DNA of 35,930 nt from Alphaproteobacteria bacterium. GTDB taxonomy: Bacteria > Pseudomonadota > Alphaproteobacteria > UBA7985 > JAUIBT01. The stretch's first letter is position 1. The number at the start of each line of letters is the position of its first letter. The notes below the pieces were generated by a model. It made no database searches and was not told the DNA's origin. It saw only the letters and a program-made list of their open reading frames with translations. The stretch is from contig JAUIDR010000035.1 in the NCBI GenBank assembly GCA_030428565.1, positions 1-35,930 of the forward strand. Reading direction: 5' to 3'. Below, piece by piece: positions 1 to 7,616 of the stretch. The position numbers and the translations under genes are program-made.

Positions 1-28
1 AGCCGCCAACAATCAGCCGCCAACAATC
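1..28. repeat. 14-bp direct repeat, two copies
   Basis: The window opens with two perfect adjacent copies of AGCCGCCAACAATC followed by the start of a third (AGCC). It lies just upstream of prfC and may continue to the left of the window. No function is evident. Confidence 0.7.
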
Positions 29-89
29 AGCCCATCCCCACTAAGCCGCGCCTTCGCTTGATCCTGCGCGGCAACATCACAGTCATATT

Positions 90-1697
90 ATGTCGAGCCA
101 GCTCAATTTGTCCCTTGAGGACCGCGTTGCCCTGCGGCGCACCTTTGCCATTATCTCTCACCCCGACGCGGGTAAGACCACCTTGACCGAAAAGCTGCTG
201 CTGTTCGGCGGTGCCATCCAGCAGGCGGGCGCGGTCAAGGCCAAGGGCGAAGCGCGCCGTGCGACCTCTGACTGGATGAAGGTCGAACAAGAGCGCGGCA
301 TCTCGGTCTCCTCTTCTGTCATGACCTATGATTACGAAGGCGTGACCTTTAACTTGCTGGATACGCCCGGCCACGGCGACTTTTCTGAAGACACTTACCG
401 CACGCTGACCGCTGTGGATTCGGCCGTCATGGTGCTGGACGCCGCCAAGGGTATCGAGGCTCAGACCTTCAAGCTGTTCGAAGTCTGCCGCCTGCGTGAC
501 ATGCCGATCACGACCTTTGTCAACAAGCTGGATCGCGAGGGCCGCGATCCCTTCGATATCATCGACGAGGTGGAACAAAAGCTGGCGATTGACGTGACGC
601 CTGCCTCTTGGCCGATCGGCATGGGCCGCTCCTTTAAGGGCGTCTACGATCTGATCAACGACAAGCTAATCCTGGTCGAAAACCACGCCAAGGGCCGTAT
701 CCCGCTGGAAGGCGCCGCTTGTGAGGGCATCGACGATCCCAAGCTAGACGAACTCCTGGGCGATGAGGACGCCGCCACCTTGCGCGAACAAGTCGAAATG
801 GTGCGCGAGCTGTGCCCTGCTTTTGACAAGGACGCCTACCTCAGCGGCACCCTGACCCCGGTGTATTTCGGCTCGGCCATCAACAATTTCGGTGTGCGCG
901 AGTTGTTGAACGGTGTTTCTGCCAACGCGCCCGCGCCCAAGTCCCAGACCACCAAGGACCGCCAAGTCCTGCCCAGCGAGAAAAAGGTCACGGGTTTTGT
1001 CTTTAAAATTCAAGCTAATATGGACCCCAAACACCGCGACCGCATCGCCTTTGTGCGCCTGTGTTCGGGCCATTTCAAAAAGGGTCACAAGCTGTTGCAC
1101 GTGCGCAGCGGCAAGACCATGGCCGTACACAACCCGACACTCTTCTTGGCTCAGGACCGGGAGATTGCCGAGGATGCTTGGCCGGGTGATATCATCGGTA
1201 TCCCCAACCATGGCCAGCTGCGCATCGGCGATACGCTGACCGAAGGCGAAGCGCTGCGCTTTACCGGCATTCCCTCCTTCGCGCCCGAGCTGTTACAGAC
1301 CGTGCGCCCGGAAGATCCGCTGAAGGCCAAGCATTTGGGCAAGGCGCTACAACAGATCGCCGAAGAAGGCGCTGCGCGGGTCATCAAACGAAATATTGGC
1401 TCGGACTGGATTGTCGGGGTCGTCGGCCCGTTGCAATTCGAGATCTTGGCCGACCGTGTGCGTACCGAATTCAACGTCGCTGCGCGCTTTGAGCCCTCAC
1501 CGCTGAATACGGCGCGTTGGGTCGAGTCCGACGACGCTGTCGAGCTAAAAAAGTTCTTGGACAAAAACAAATCGGACTTGGGCGAAGATCACGCCGGCGC
1601 ACCCGTGTTTTTGGTCCGCAACGGCTGGCACCTTAATAAGGCGCAAGACGATTATCCGAAGCTGCGCTTTTTAAAGACCAAAGAGCAGTTGGATTGA
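90..1697 (+). CDS. prfC: peptide chain release factor 3 (RF3)
   Basis: RF3 is a cytoplasmic translational GTPase that recycles RF1/RF2 from the ribosome after termination. The 535-residue product matches the family length (E. coli about 529). The GTPase motifs are in place: G1 HPDAGKTT at residues 24-31, the switch II motif DTPGHGD at 91-97 and NKLD at 145-148. The segment DWMKVEQERGISVSSSVM is the RF3 form of the switch I region. The C-terminal half, including GPLQFEIL, is the usual RF3 domain II/III. The ATG at 90 gives the expected RF3 N-terminus, LEDRVALRRTFAIISHPDAG. No strong Shine-Dalgarno is visible. The gene stands alone. A putative promoter for the next gene overlaps its stop codon. 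The identification is very secure. Confidence 0.97.
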   Translation: MSSQLNLSLEDRVALRRTFAIISHPDAGKTTLTEKLLLFGGAIQQAGAVKAKGEARRATSDWMKVEQERGISVSSSVMTYDYEGVTFNLLDTPGHGDFSEDTYRTLTAVDSAVMVLDAAKGIEAQTFKLFEVCRLRDMPITTFVNKLDREGRDPFDIIDEVEQKLAIDVTPASWPIGMGRSFKGVYDLINDKLILVENHAKGRIPLEGAACEGIDDPKLDELLGDEDAATLREQVEMVRELCPAFDKDAYLSGTLTPVYFGSAINNFGVRELLNGVSANAPAPKSQTTKDRQVLPSEKKVTGFVFKIQANMDPKHRDRIAFVRLCSGHFKKGHKLLHVRSGKTMAVHNPTLFLAQDREIAEDAWPGDIIGIPNHGQLRIGDTLTEGEALRFTGIPSFAPELLQTVRPEDPLKAKHLGKALQQIAEEGAARVIKRNIGSDWIVGVVGPLQFEILADRVRTEFNVAARFEPSPLNTARWVESDDAVELKKFLDKNKSDLGEDHAGAPVFLVRNGWHLNKAQDDYPKLRFLKTKEQLD

Positions 1698-1720
1698 CGA
1701 GCAGCGACAACTCCTATAAT
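1694..1720 (+). promoter_or_regulatory. putative sigma70-type promoter of the NDT/TIR-like gene
   Basis: TTGACG at 1694-1699 overlaps the prfC stop codon. It is followed after 15 bp by a consensus TATAAT at 1715-1720. The spacer is shorter than the optimal 17 bp. The TATAAT lies in one arm of the inverted repeat CCTATAAT (1713-1720) / ATTATAGG (1741-1748), so a repressor bound there would block transcription. This is an inference from motif similarity only. Confidence 0.4.
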
Positions 1721-1748
1721 TATTTAAACAATTTCTAAATATTATAGG
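1713..1748. repeat. inverted repeat in leader of NDT/TIR-like gene
   Basis: CCTATAAT (1713-1720) and ATTATAGG (1741-1748) are perfect 8-bp complements separated by 20 bp of very AT-rich DNA. The repeat lies immediately before the ATG at 1755. It could be an operator or an mRNA hairpin. The right arm overlaps the weak ribosome binding site AGGTG (1746-1750), so pairing in the mRNA would sequester it. Confidence 0.5.
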
Positions 1749-1754
1749 TGTGTT

Positions 1755-2741
1755 ATGACATCAGATCTTTGCCCCATTTGGGGTACCCCAGCGGAGGTCA
1801 CTGTCGAGAGCAACGATGGGTCTACTGTAGATTCTAGTTGCGCAGGCGGGAAGTACTTCCTTACAGGCCGTGCCAAAGCAACTTTGGAGAACGGCCGAGG
1901 CGAAGATTTCAAAATCAAGCTGACAAACTGGTTGGTCGAACAACGACGCCTTGGATCTGAGTGTCCAAAAATAAGCTCCGAACAATTGAGAAATATTACA
2001 AACGCAAAATACCTTGATGTTTTTGGTAGGGCATATGGCCTCCTGCGATGCCTCAACAAATCAACCAATTTGATAGGACAAGTAACGAAGTTTTATGCGC
2101 TAGACAACTCGCAAGATCCCGTTATATTTCACCACCTTCTGGCGTGGACCTCATCAATAAAAGCATCGGAAGTCATTACTTTGGCCGAGTATTGTGCCAG
2201 AGAAAATTGGATAGAACACAGAAAAACCGACCGTGCCTCGGGTAACGGAAATGCAACCCACGAACTGATGCTTTTACCATCTGGATATCAGAAATTGCAG
2301 GAGTTAGACGGAACTGACACAAATTCAAGCACCGCTTTTGTTGCCATGTGGTTCGATGCCTCGATGGAGACCGCCTATGAACGTGGCATAAAGGCGGGGA
2401 TAGAAGACGCTGGATACGATGCATTTCGCACAGACAAGGAAGATCACAACAACAAGATTGACGATGAAATCATTGCAGGAATTCGTCGCGCTCGCTTTGT
2501 TGTAGCTGACTTCACGCAGGGCACCTCCGGAGCGCGTGGTGGGGTGTACTACGAGGCGAGCTTCGCTCACGGCCTCAACATCCCGGTTATATTTTGCTGC
2601 CGCAAGGACGCCCTTGACGACGTTCATTTTGACACCAGGCAGTACAATCACATTGTTTGGGAGGACGAGGACGACCTCAAATGCCAGCTATCGCAACGAA
2701 TTTGCGCACCCGTTGGCGACGGCCCAAATAGAAAACACTAA
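1755..2741 (+). CDS. protein with C-terminal nucleoside 2-deoxyribosyltransferase/TIR-like domain
   Basis: This is a 328-residue soluble protein. Residues about 194-318 form a recognisable nucleoside-2-deoxyribosyltransferase-like fold: the strand AFVAMWFD, the segment EDHNNKIDDEIIAGIRRARF, VVADFT (Asp252), and GGVYYEASFAHG, whose Glu267 sits where NDT-family enzymes carry the catalytic glutamate. The tail RQYNHIVWEDEDDL is typical of stand-alone bacterial proteins of this group. The N-terminal 190 residues are unrecognised; two cysteines (CPIWG and SSCAGG) near the start might bind metal. NDT and TIR-like domains cleave N-glycosidic bonds in nucleosides or nucleotides and recur as effectors in phage-defence loci; that role is inferred here. 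The first half is clearly AT-richer than the neighbours (one 60-base line is 35% GC), which suggests horizontal acquisition. It is a lone gene between prfC and a convergent gene. Confidence 0.85.
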   Translation: MTSDLCPIWGTPAEVTVESNDGSTVDSSCAGGKYFLTGRAKATLENGRGEDFKIKLTNWLVEQRRLGSECPKISSEQLRNITNAKYLDVFGRAYGLLRCLNKSTNLIGQVTKFYALDNSQDPVIFHHLLAWTSSIKASEVITLAEYCARENWIEHRKTDRASGNGNATHELMLLPSGYQKLQELDGTDTNSSTAFVAMWFDASMETAYERGIKAGIEDAGYDAFRTDKEDHNNKIDDEIIAGIRRARFVVADFTQGTSGARGGVYYEASFAHGLNIPVIFCCRKDALDDVHFDTRQYNHIVWEDEDDLKCQLSQRICAPVGDGPNRKH

Positions 2742-2820
2742 TATGTTGGGTATGCGCTAATCACTGTGGATATCGCTCCATTCATTGTGCTGCGCGGCCT
2801 AACGCTGACCGCGCCCCCTT

Positions 2821-2855
2821 AAAAAAAGCCCTGGTGCTTAGGGACACCAGGGCTT
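2821..2855 (-). terminator. rho-independent terminator of the DsrE-family gene
   Basis: There is a perfect 11-bp stem, AAGCCCTGGTG (2826-2836) with CACCAGGGCTT (2845-2855), and an 8-nt loop. Read on the minus strand it is followed by a run of seven T (complement of 2821-2827). This is a textbook terminator about 95 bp beyond the stop codon of the minus-strand gene at 2950-3384. It may also stop read-through from the plus-strand gene, although that side lacks a T run. Confidence 0.85.
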
Positions 2856-2949
2856 CGGGCAATGCACGGTAAGAGGGCTGTGCAGAGTGAAAATTGTGGC
2901 GCCCCATGGCCGACGGAAGCGCCCCTTGCTGGACGCCTTTCTGGCCGCC

Positions 2950-3384
2950 CTAAGGCCGCACGTAGGCATAGCCTTCTTCTTGCAGCTCGACCAGGCGCAC
3001 CACGCCAGACGGCACAATGCCTGCTTCAGGCAACAGCGGCACGTCTTTGCCAGCCTTCTGGCTCATTTTGCGGTGTGTGTTGCCGCAAGCCGAGAAAGCC
3101 AAATTGTCGATATCAAGCGACATGGCCGAAATGCGCGAGGCGACCGGGCTGTCAGCGGTATACATTTTCAGACCTGGGCCATAAGCCACGACCTCAATAA
3201 TCACGTCTTCGCCCTTGGACTCGTAGTATTTCTTGACGTTCTGCACGTTGTTGAGCGCCATGTTCATGACGGCGGGATCGTTTTGATCGACATGAACCGC
3301 CAGCTTGTGAACGTCGGCGGCCTGGGCAGCGAGGCTGAGCCCCAGACTTACAAAGACTGCAGTCAGTAGTGATAGGATACGCAT
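2950..3384 (-). CDS. exported DsrE/DsrF-family protein
   Basis: The product has 144 residues. A signal peptide (MRILSLLTAVFVSLGLSLAAQA, cleavage probably after AQA) precedes one DsrE/DrsE-like domain: KLAVHVDQND, MALNNVQNVKKYYE, VIIEVVAYGPGLKMY and LAFSACGNT with Cys100. The pattern is the one found in short periplasmic DsrE-family proteins, relatives of sulfur-relay subunits. Whether it carries sulfur is unknown; Cys100 lies at the usual position. The start is supported by a strong ribosome binding site, GGGAGG, just upstream of the ATG. It is monocistronic with its own terminator, and no sulfur-oxidation genes are nearby. The physiological role cannot be read from the sequence. Confidence 0.88.
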   Translation of the reverse strand: MRILSLLTAVFVSLGLSLAAQAADVHKLAVHVDQNDPAVMNMALNNVQNVKKYYESKGEDVIIEVVAYGPGLKMYTADSPVASRISAMSLDIDNLAFSACGNTHRKMSQKAGKDVPLLPEAGIVPSGVVRLVELQEEGYAYVRP

Positions 3385-3668
3385 AGTTCCTCCCTTGGGT
3401 GTGTCCTGCTTGTTGATCCAGCGCTGATTGCTTGTGCGCGGCTTTGGTGCCCCTGGTCGCGCCGAGGCATTAAAGGCGGCAATCCTGCAAGCCCCATAGA
3501 AGCAAGGGCTTGCTGACGGCCAAGTCCGCTACATCCAGCGACTGCGACAAGTATGCACAGCGGCCTGCGACAGTTCTATCCAATAATGGCGCCTCGGCTC
3601 GACGATTTGTCGCCCCATGGCGCGGAACCAGATGTGCAAACTTTTGTTATTGCTAGACAAAAAACCGC
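3385..3668. other. intergenic stretch with one hairpin
   Basis: There is no convincing gene here. The only structure I see is GCAAGCCC (3487-3494) with GGGCTTGC (3506-3513), an 8-bp stem with an 11-nt loop and no T run on either side. The left part must hold the promoter of the DsrE-family gene. I could not pick confident -35/-10 elements. Confidence 0.4.
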
Positions 3669-5693
3669 TTATGGCTGCTCATCGAGCGTGCTACCCGGCA
3701 CGTTTTGGACCAGTTGAGCACAGGCTTGTGGCACCCAGCGCAAGCGCGCGGCGCGTTGCTTGTCGGCGGGCAACTCCTGGCCGTCATGCTCGGACAGCGC
3801 CAAAATCAGCGCCTGGTCAGCCGCCTTAGGATCCAAATCTTGCAGACCGCGCAGCACAGACAGCGCGCGCAAGCTTGCAAGCTCGGCGTTGGTCTTGATG
3901 CGATAGCCGGGCTTGATCGGGCGTGGATCAGCGGTGGCGGATATCAATAGGCAGCCGCCTGCTGGCCTATCGCCCAGCGCCTCGGCAAGGGCCCGCTTTT
4001 GCGACGCGCGCAGACGGTGGCCAAGGCTGCCAAAGGTGGCTTCAAACGACCAGGCTGCCTGTTCGGGCAGGGCAAGGCGTGCGGACGCCAGGCGGTCACT
4101 CAGGTTCTCTGCTTGCGATTGATGGCTCGCAAGCTGGCGCTGCAGGGCCGCCAGTTGCAGAGCTTGCTCGCGCTTTTCTGCTTCCACAGCCGCTAGGCGT
4201 TGATCTTGCTCAGCCGCACTGTCCTTTGCTTGGGCCAGCGCTTGTTCCAGTGCTGCATTGGCGGTGTGCGCTTCGGTCAAAGCCGCCGCAACGATCTTGG
4301 CCTGCTCGGCTTGCTGTTTCAGCTCGTCACGGGCGGTTTGCAGATTTGTTGCCTGCTGTTCAACCAACCCCCGCGCCAGCGCCAGTTCGGTGTCGCGCTC
4401 CGACACCGCAATGGTTAGCTGGCCGATCCGTGATTTTTGGCTCTCGACCTGAGCCTTCACGGCGTCTCTGATTTCGGCTTGTGCCAGCCGCGCGGCCAGC
4501 AGCGCCTGATCGCGCTCGGCCACCAACGATTTCAACGCGTCATTTTCATGCGCCAAACTCGCGGTTGCCTCTCGGCTCTGGCCGAGCTGGCTTTGCAGGC
4601 CGACCAATTCCTCGCGCAGCGCCAAGACCTCGGCTTCGCGTTCCAACAAACTACGCTGGGCCTCTGCATCGCCTTGTTCTAAGGCCTGGCGGGAGCGTTC
4701 CAGCGCGGTTTGGGTCGCCCGCAAGCGCCCCGTGAGAGTTTCAAGTTCGCTCGCCGATTGCTGGCGCGCTTGTTGCGCGGCTGCCAGTGCAGCTTGGCTG
4801 GCCTGGTGCAAATCGGCTTTGGCCGCCAATTCGCTTTCGATGGCCTGGCGCTCGCTGTCCAACGCCTTGAGCTGCTCAGCCAAGGCCTGCTTGTCGGTCT
4901 GGGTCGTGGTCAGCCGGGCCTGGGTCTGGGCCAGAGCATTGTTGAGTTCAGCCGCCTCGGCTTCGCGCTTAGCCAAATCCGCCTGGCTCTGCTCTAGCTG
5001 CAGTTGGGCCTGCTGCAATTGGCTCTGACTGCGTGCCAATTGCCCGGTCAGTTTTTGCGCTTGTTCCTTCAGAGCCAACAATGCGGCTTGGTCTCTGGCC
5101 GCATCGCTGCTTGCCGCGTTGCCCGCCTCTTGACCGGTCGTGGCATTAGCGTCTTGCCCGCCCTTCTCTTGCCCTGCCGTCTCTTGACCACCATCTCCGG
5201 CAGATTGCGAGGCAGCGGCAGGCTCATTGAGCTGACGGTTAACGCGGCTGCGCAAGGACTGGACCCGCACGTAACGGCGCTGGGCTTCTTCGTAAGCCAG
5301 TCGCAGACCGGCGGCTTCTTCCTCGCTCAGTTCACCTTCCGCATTGCGTAAGCGCTCTTGCAACGCAGCGATCGTCGCGGACAGAACGAAGCCATCTTCG
5401 CGGTTGAGCTGATCGAGCGCATTTAGCAGATTGTCCGGCTGGCCAACGCCTTGCAGCAGCTCGCTTAGAACCTGCTCGACCGCACCCAACTGGCTGGTCA
5501 GGACGCTCAATTCGCTGCGCAGCGCCGCCAGCTCATCGCGCCGGTCAAACAAGCGCAATTGGCTCTGTCCGGGCGTCGCCAGCACCACAGCCACAAGCGC
5601 CAGCGCCAGCCATGGGCGCGGGACTTGCAGCAAGGGCCTGGTCAACAAGGCGGTTAGAGTGCGACGCATCTCGACTTTCAATTCTTTGATCAT
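3669..5693 (-). CDS. exported coiled-coil protein with divergent OmpA-like C-terminal domain
   Basis: The product has about 674 residues. After a basic N-terminus there is one hydrophobic segment (PWLALALVAVVLATPG), a signal peptide or membrane anchor. Then come about 480 residues of Ala/Gln/Glu/Leu-rich heptad-like coiled coil, interrupted by a Gly/Gln/Thr-rich linker (about residues 165-205). Last is a compact domain (about the last 130 residues) with GGCLL, the segment NAELASLRALSVL and RWVPQAC. This resembles a degenerate OmpA C-terminal (peptidoglycan-binding) fold, in which N-x-x-L-S-x-x-R-A-x-x-V is the hallmark, and it is paralogous to the end of the next upstream gene. Two cysteines (GGC and QAC) are shared and may form a disulfide. 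Starts are uncertain: GTG 5714, ATG 5693 and ATG 5669 are all in frame and none has a good ribosome binding site. A role in envelope organisation is an inference. Confidence 0.8.
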   Translation of the reverse strand: MIKELKVEMRRTLTALLTRPLLQVPRPWLALALVAVVLATPGQSQLRLFDRRDELAALRSELSVLTSQLGAVEQVLSELLQGVGQPDNLLNALDQLNREDGFVLSATIAALQERLRNAEGELSEEEAAGLRLAYEEAQRRYVRVQSLRSRVNRQLNEPAAASQSAGDGGQETAGQEKGGQDANATTGQEAGNAASSDAARDQAALLALKEQAQKLTGQLARSQSQLQQAQLQLEQSQADLAKREAEAAELNNALAQTQARLTTTQTDKQALAEQLKALDSERQAIESELAAKADLHQASQAALAAAQQARQQSASELETLTGRLRATQTALERSRQALEQGDAEAQRSLLEREAEVLALREELVGLQSQLGQSREATASLAHENDALKSLVAERDQALLAARLAQAEIRDAVKAQVESQKSRIGQLTIAVSERDTELALARGLVEQQATNLQTARDELKQQAEQAKIVAAALTEAHTANAALEQALAQAKDSAAEQDQRLAAVEAEKREQALQLAALQRQLASHQSQAENLSDRLASARLALPEQAAWSFEATFGSLGHRLRASQKRALAEALGDRPAGGCLLISATADPRPIKPGYRIKTNAELASLRALSVLRGLQDLDPKAADQALILALSEHDGQELPADKQRAARLRWVPQACAQLVQNVPGSTLDEQP

Positions 5694-6037
5694 TTGAGCT
5701 TGAAATCGCCCCACATTCTTGTGGCAGGGTCGTCAAGCTTTCGACTTAAGATGGCCTTGATTCTTGTTTGCATTCAACCTTTAGCAGCAAAATTTTGATC
5801 AATTCTCAGCTTGCTGCACCGATGCGCTGATTGCAGTCCCAAGGCCGGAGTCTGCTTTGCGCATTGCAAAGCGAAAGGCCGCAATCGCGGGTATCAGGCG
5901 GCTTTTGTGAGAGACTCCAGCGAGCGACCTGGCCCCATGCCGCCGGTCCCAAGGTCGATGCGCGCCCGAAAAAGGTAAGAACGGCTGCTCCAAATTCTGA
6001 TCACCGTCGCACGCATCTTTTGGGTCGCGCACTCGCG
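5694..6037. other. gene-free spacer between the paired OmpA-like genes
   Basis: About 320 bp separate the two same-strand paralogous genes, so they are probably transcribed separately. I see no RNA gene or clear terminator. An open frame on the minus strand (5799-6092) overlaps the end of the upstream gene in another frame and has no protein-like features, so I do not call it. Confidence 0.4.
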
Positions 6038-6060
6038 CTAGGATTTTGGTTTTCCTAGCG
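6036..6060 (-). terminator. hairpin over the stop codon of the 376-residue gene (weak terminator)
   Basis: CGCTAGGA (6036-6043) pairs perfectly with TCCTAGCG (6053-6060) around a T/G-rich loop and includes the stop codon at 6038-6040. No T run follows on the minus strand, so intrinsic termination is doubtful. It may instead protect the mRNA 3' end. Confidence 0.3.
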
Positions 6061-7168
6061 AAATCATGTCCGCGCAGTCCTGATCCGTCCAACGCAGAAC
6101 CACCGAGCGACGTTCATCGTCGCTCAACCCTGGCTCGGCAAAAGTGGACAAGCCCAACAGCAAGCTCGCTTCGCGCAATGCCGGGTCCATGCGTTGAATG
6201 AGGGCCTGCACCCGCAGCGCGCGCAGAGCCGAAAGCTCAGCATTGGAGCTAAATTGACCGCCCATCTTGACCGCTTGATCGTCGGTGCTTCCGACCACTA
6301 CCAGACAGCCGCCAATGGGACGGTTCGGCAGATTGCTCCGCAAGCCGTGTTTTTGCGACGAGGAAATGCGCGCCGAGCCGCTGGCGAAAGTGACGCGATA
6401 GTCCCATTGATCGCTCGGCAATGACAGCCGCGGCTGGCCCAGCGTAGTCATCATGGCGGTGTTCTGGCTTTTGAGCTGATCGGTGAGATCTGACAGTTGC
6501 TTGATGCGCGCTTTTTGCTCGGCGATGACCGGCGCGCTCTGCTGAGCTTGTGCAGCCAAGGCCTGCAGCTCGTCAACGCGAGCCTTAGCTTTGCTGAGTT
6601 CAAAGCGGGTGGCCTGCAGCTCTTCGCGCAGGTTATCCAGCACCTGGGTGTTGACCTCGGTCTGTGCGACCAAGGTGAGGGTTGAGTCCTGCGGCGCCGG
6701 GGCGTTGGTCGTCTCGCTAGGAACGGCCGCTACCTCCTCGCTGTCGTCTTGAGCGACTTGCTCAGACGGTGCGGCGGCGGGGATGGCCGCCAAGCCCGTG
6801 TCGCTGAGCGATAGACTTGGCAGGGGCTGCAAATCTGCATCGCCATCGCCGGTATTAGAAGCATCAGAACTGCTACCTGGCAGGGCTAGTTTCAGGGTCG
6901 GGGCCTGCTGAGCTAGAACCGCCAGAGGGAAACTGCCCGCCGAAACAAAAAGACCCAGGCTTGCAAACACCAAGCCAACGCGCAGGCCGGCGCGAAACCA
7001 GGTCTTGGCGACCCAGCCTTGCCAAAACCGCGTCTTAGCGCCTTGTTCGAATAGCGCACGGGATCGACGGCAGGCGGCAAACGGTAAGAACGATGCCGAA
7101 CGGGTCAAAGACGCGCGCAACGAAATGCGATGGGAAACAGAACGATAAATCTCGCGAGGGCGAAGCAT
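6038..7168 (-). CDS. exported protein with divergent OmpA-like C-terminal domain
   Basis: The product has 376 residues. The N-terminus is unusually long and basic (about 60 residues, many Arg) before a hydrophobic segment (about 61-88, LRVGLVFASLGLFVSAGSFP), so the protein is a signal-anchored or exported envelope protein, unless the true start is later. An acidic, Ala/Pro-rich linker follows, then a short coiled coil (about 165-235). The C-terminal domain (about 250-370) is homologous to that of the coiled-coil protein downstream: VTFASGSARISSSQK, GGCLVVVGSTDD and SNAELSALRALRVQAL, the last close to the OmpA-family motif, with cysteines at about 288 and 365. The ATG at 7168 has a plausible AAGAGAG upstream. 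Function is unknown; peptidoglycan association is a guess from fold resemblance. Confidence 0.78.
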   Translation of the reverse strand: MLRPREIYRSVSHRISLRASLTRSASFLPFAACRRSRALFEQGAKTRFWQGWVAKTWFRAGLRVGLVFASLGLFVSAGSFPLAVLAQQAPTLKLALPGSSSDASNTGDGDADLQPLPSLSLSDTGLAAIPAAAPSEQVAQDDSEEVAAVPSETTNAPAPQDSTLTLVAQTEVNTQVLDNLREELQATRFELSKAKARVDELQALAAQAQQSAPVIAEQKARIKQLSDLTDQLKSQNTAMMTTLGQPRLSLPSDQWDYRVTFASGSARISSSQKHGLRSNLPNRPIGGCLVVVGSTDDQAVKMGGQFSSNAELSALRALRVQALIQRMDPALREASLLLGLSTFAEPGLSDDERRSVVLRWTDQDCADMISLGKPKS

Positions 7169-7274
7169 GGGGCTCTCTTGGCAAGTTAAACAACCAGGTC
7201 ATTAAACCTTAGGTCGTCACATACACCTGCCATCCATGACCTGGCCAGCGCTTCGCGATCCGCTCAGCGACTTG

Positions 7275-7607
7275 TCACAAAAAGGAAAAAGGATTGCGAC
7301 TTAAACGGTCCTCTACCTCCAAAATCCAGGCATCCGGGTCGCGTTTTGCGAGTCTGTGCAGGTAGGTTTCAGACTCCGATTCTGGCAGACTGGAGTCGCG
7401 CAAGGGGTTGATCCAGGCTAGATTTCCATCAAAATCGCGCTGCTGGGTCAAGACCTGAACCTGGCCGTCCAGACCATTGAGCAGCAAGGTGATCGTGCCC
7501 CGATCCGGGTCGCCCTTCTGGCGTATCATCACGGTCTGACCTTCTGCTTCGCCTGCGCGCCGCGCCGCATCGATCAGAAAGTGAACCGGCAGTCCCACAT
7601 CAAACAT
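7275..7607 (-). CDS. DUF1491 family protein
   Basis: This is a 110-residue soluble protein that ends with the family signature DPDAWILEVEDRLSRNPF. An N-terminal LIDAARRAGEA and a central TITLLLNGLDG-QVQVLTQ strand region match the small alphaproteobacterial DUF1491 family. Its biochemical function is not known. It starts 9 bp after the stop of the GNAT-Nudix gene and is almost certainly the last gene of the argJ operon. Confidence 0.85.
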   Translation of the reverse strand: MFDVGLPVHFLIDAARRAGEAEGQTVMIRQKGDPDRGTITLLLNGLDGQVQVLTQQRDFDGNLAWINPLRDSSLPESESETYLHRLAKRDPDAWILEVEDRLSRNPFSFL

Positions 7608-7616
7608 ACACTGCCT

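Noticed and set aside
5799-6092. 97-codon minus-strand frame overlapping the end of the 376-residue envelope gene
   Set aside because: It has no ribosome binding site, no domain features, Arg/Asp-rich shadow-like composition, and overlaps a better-supported gene.
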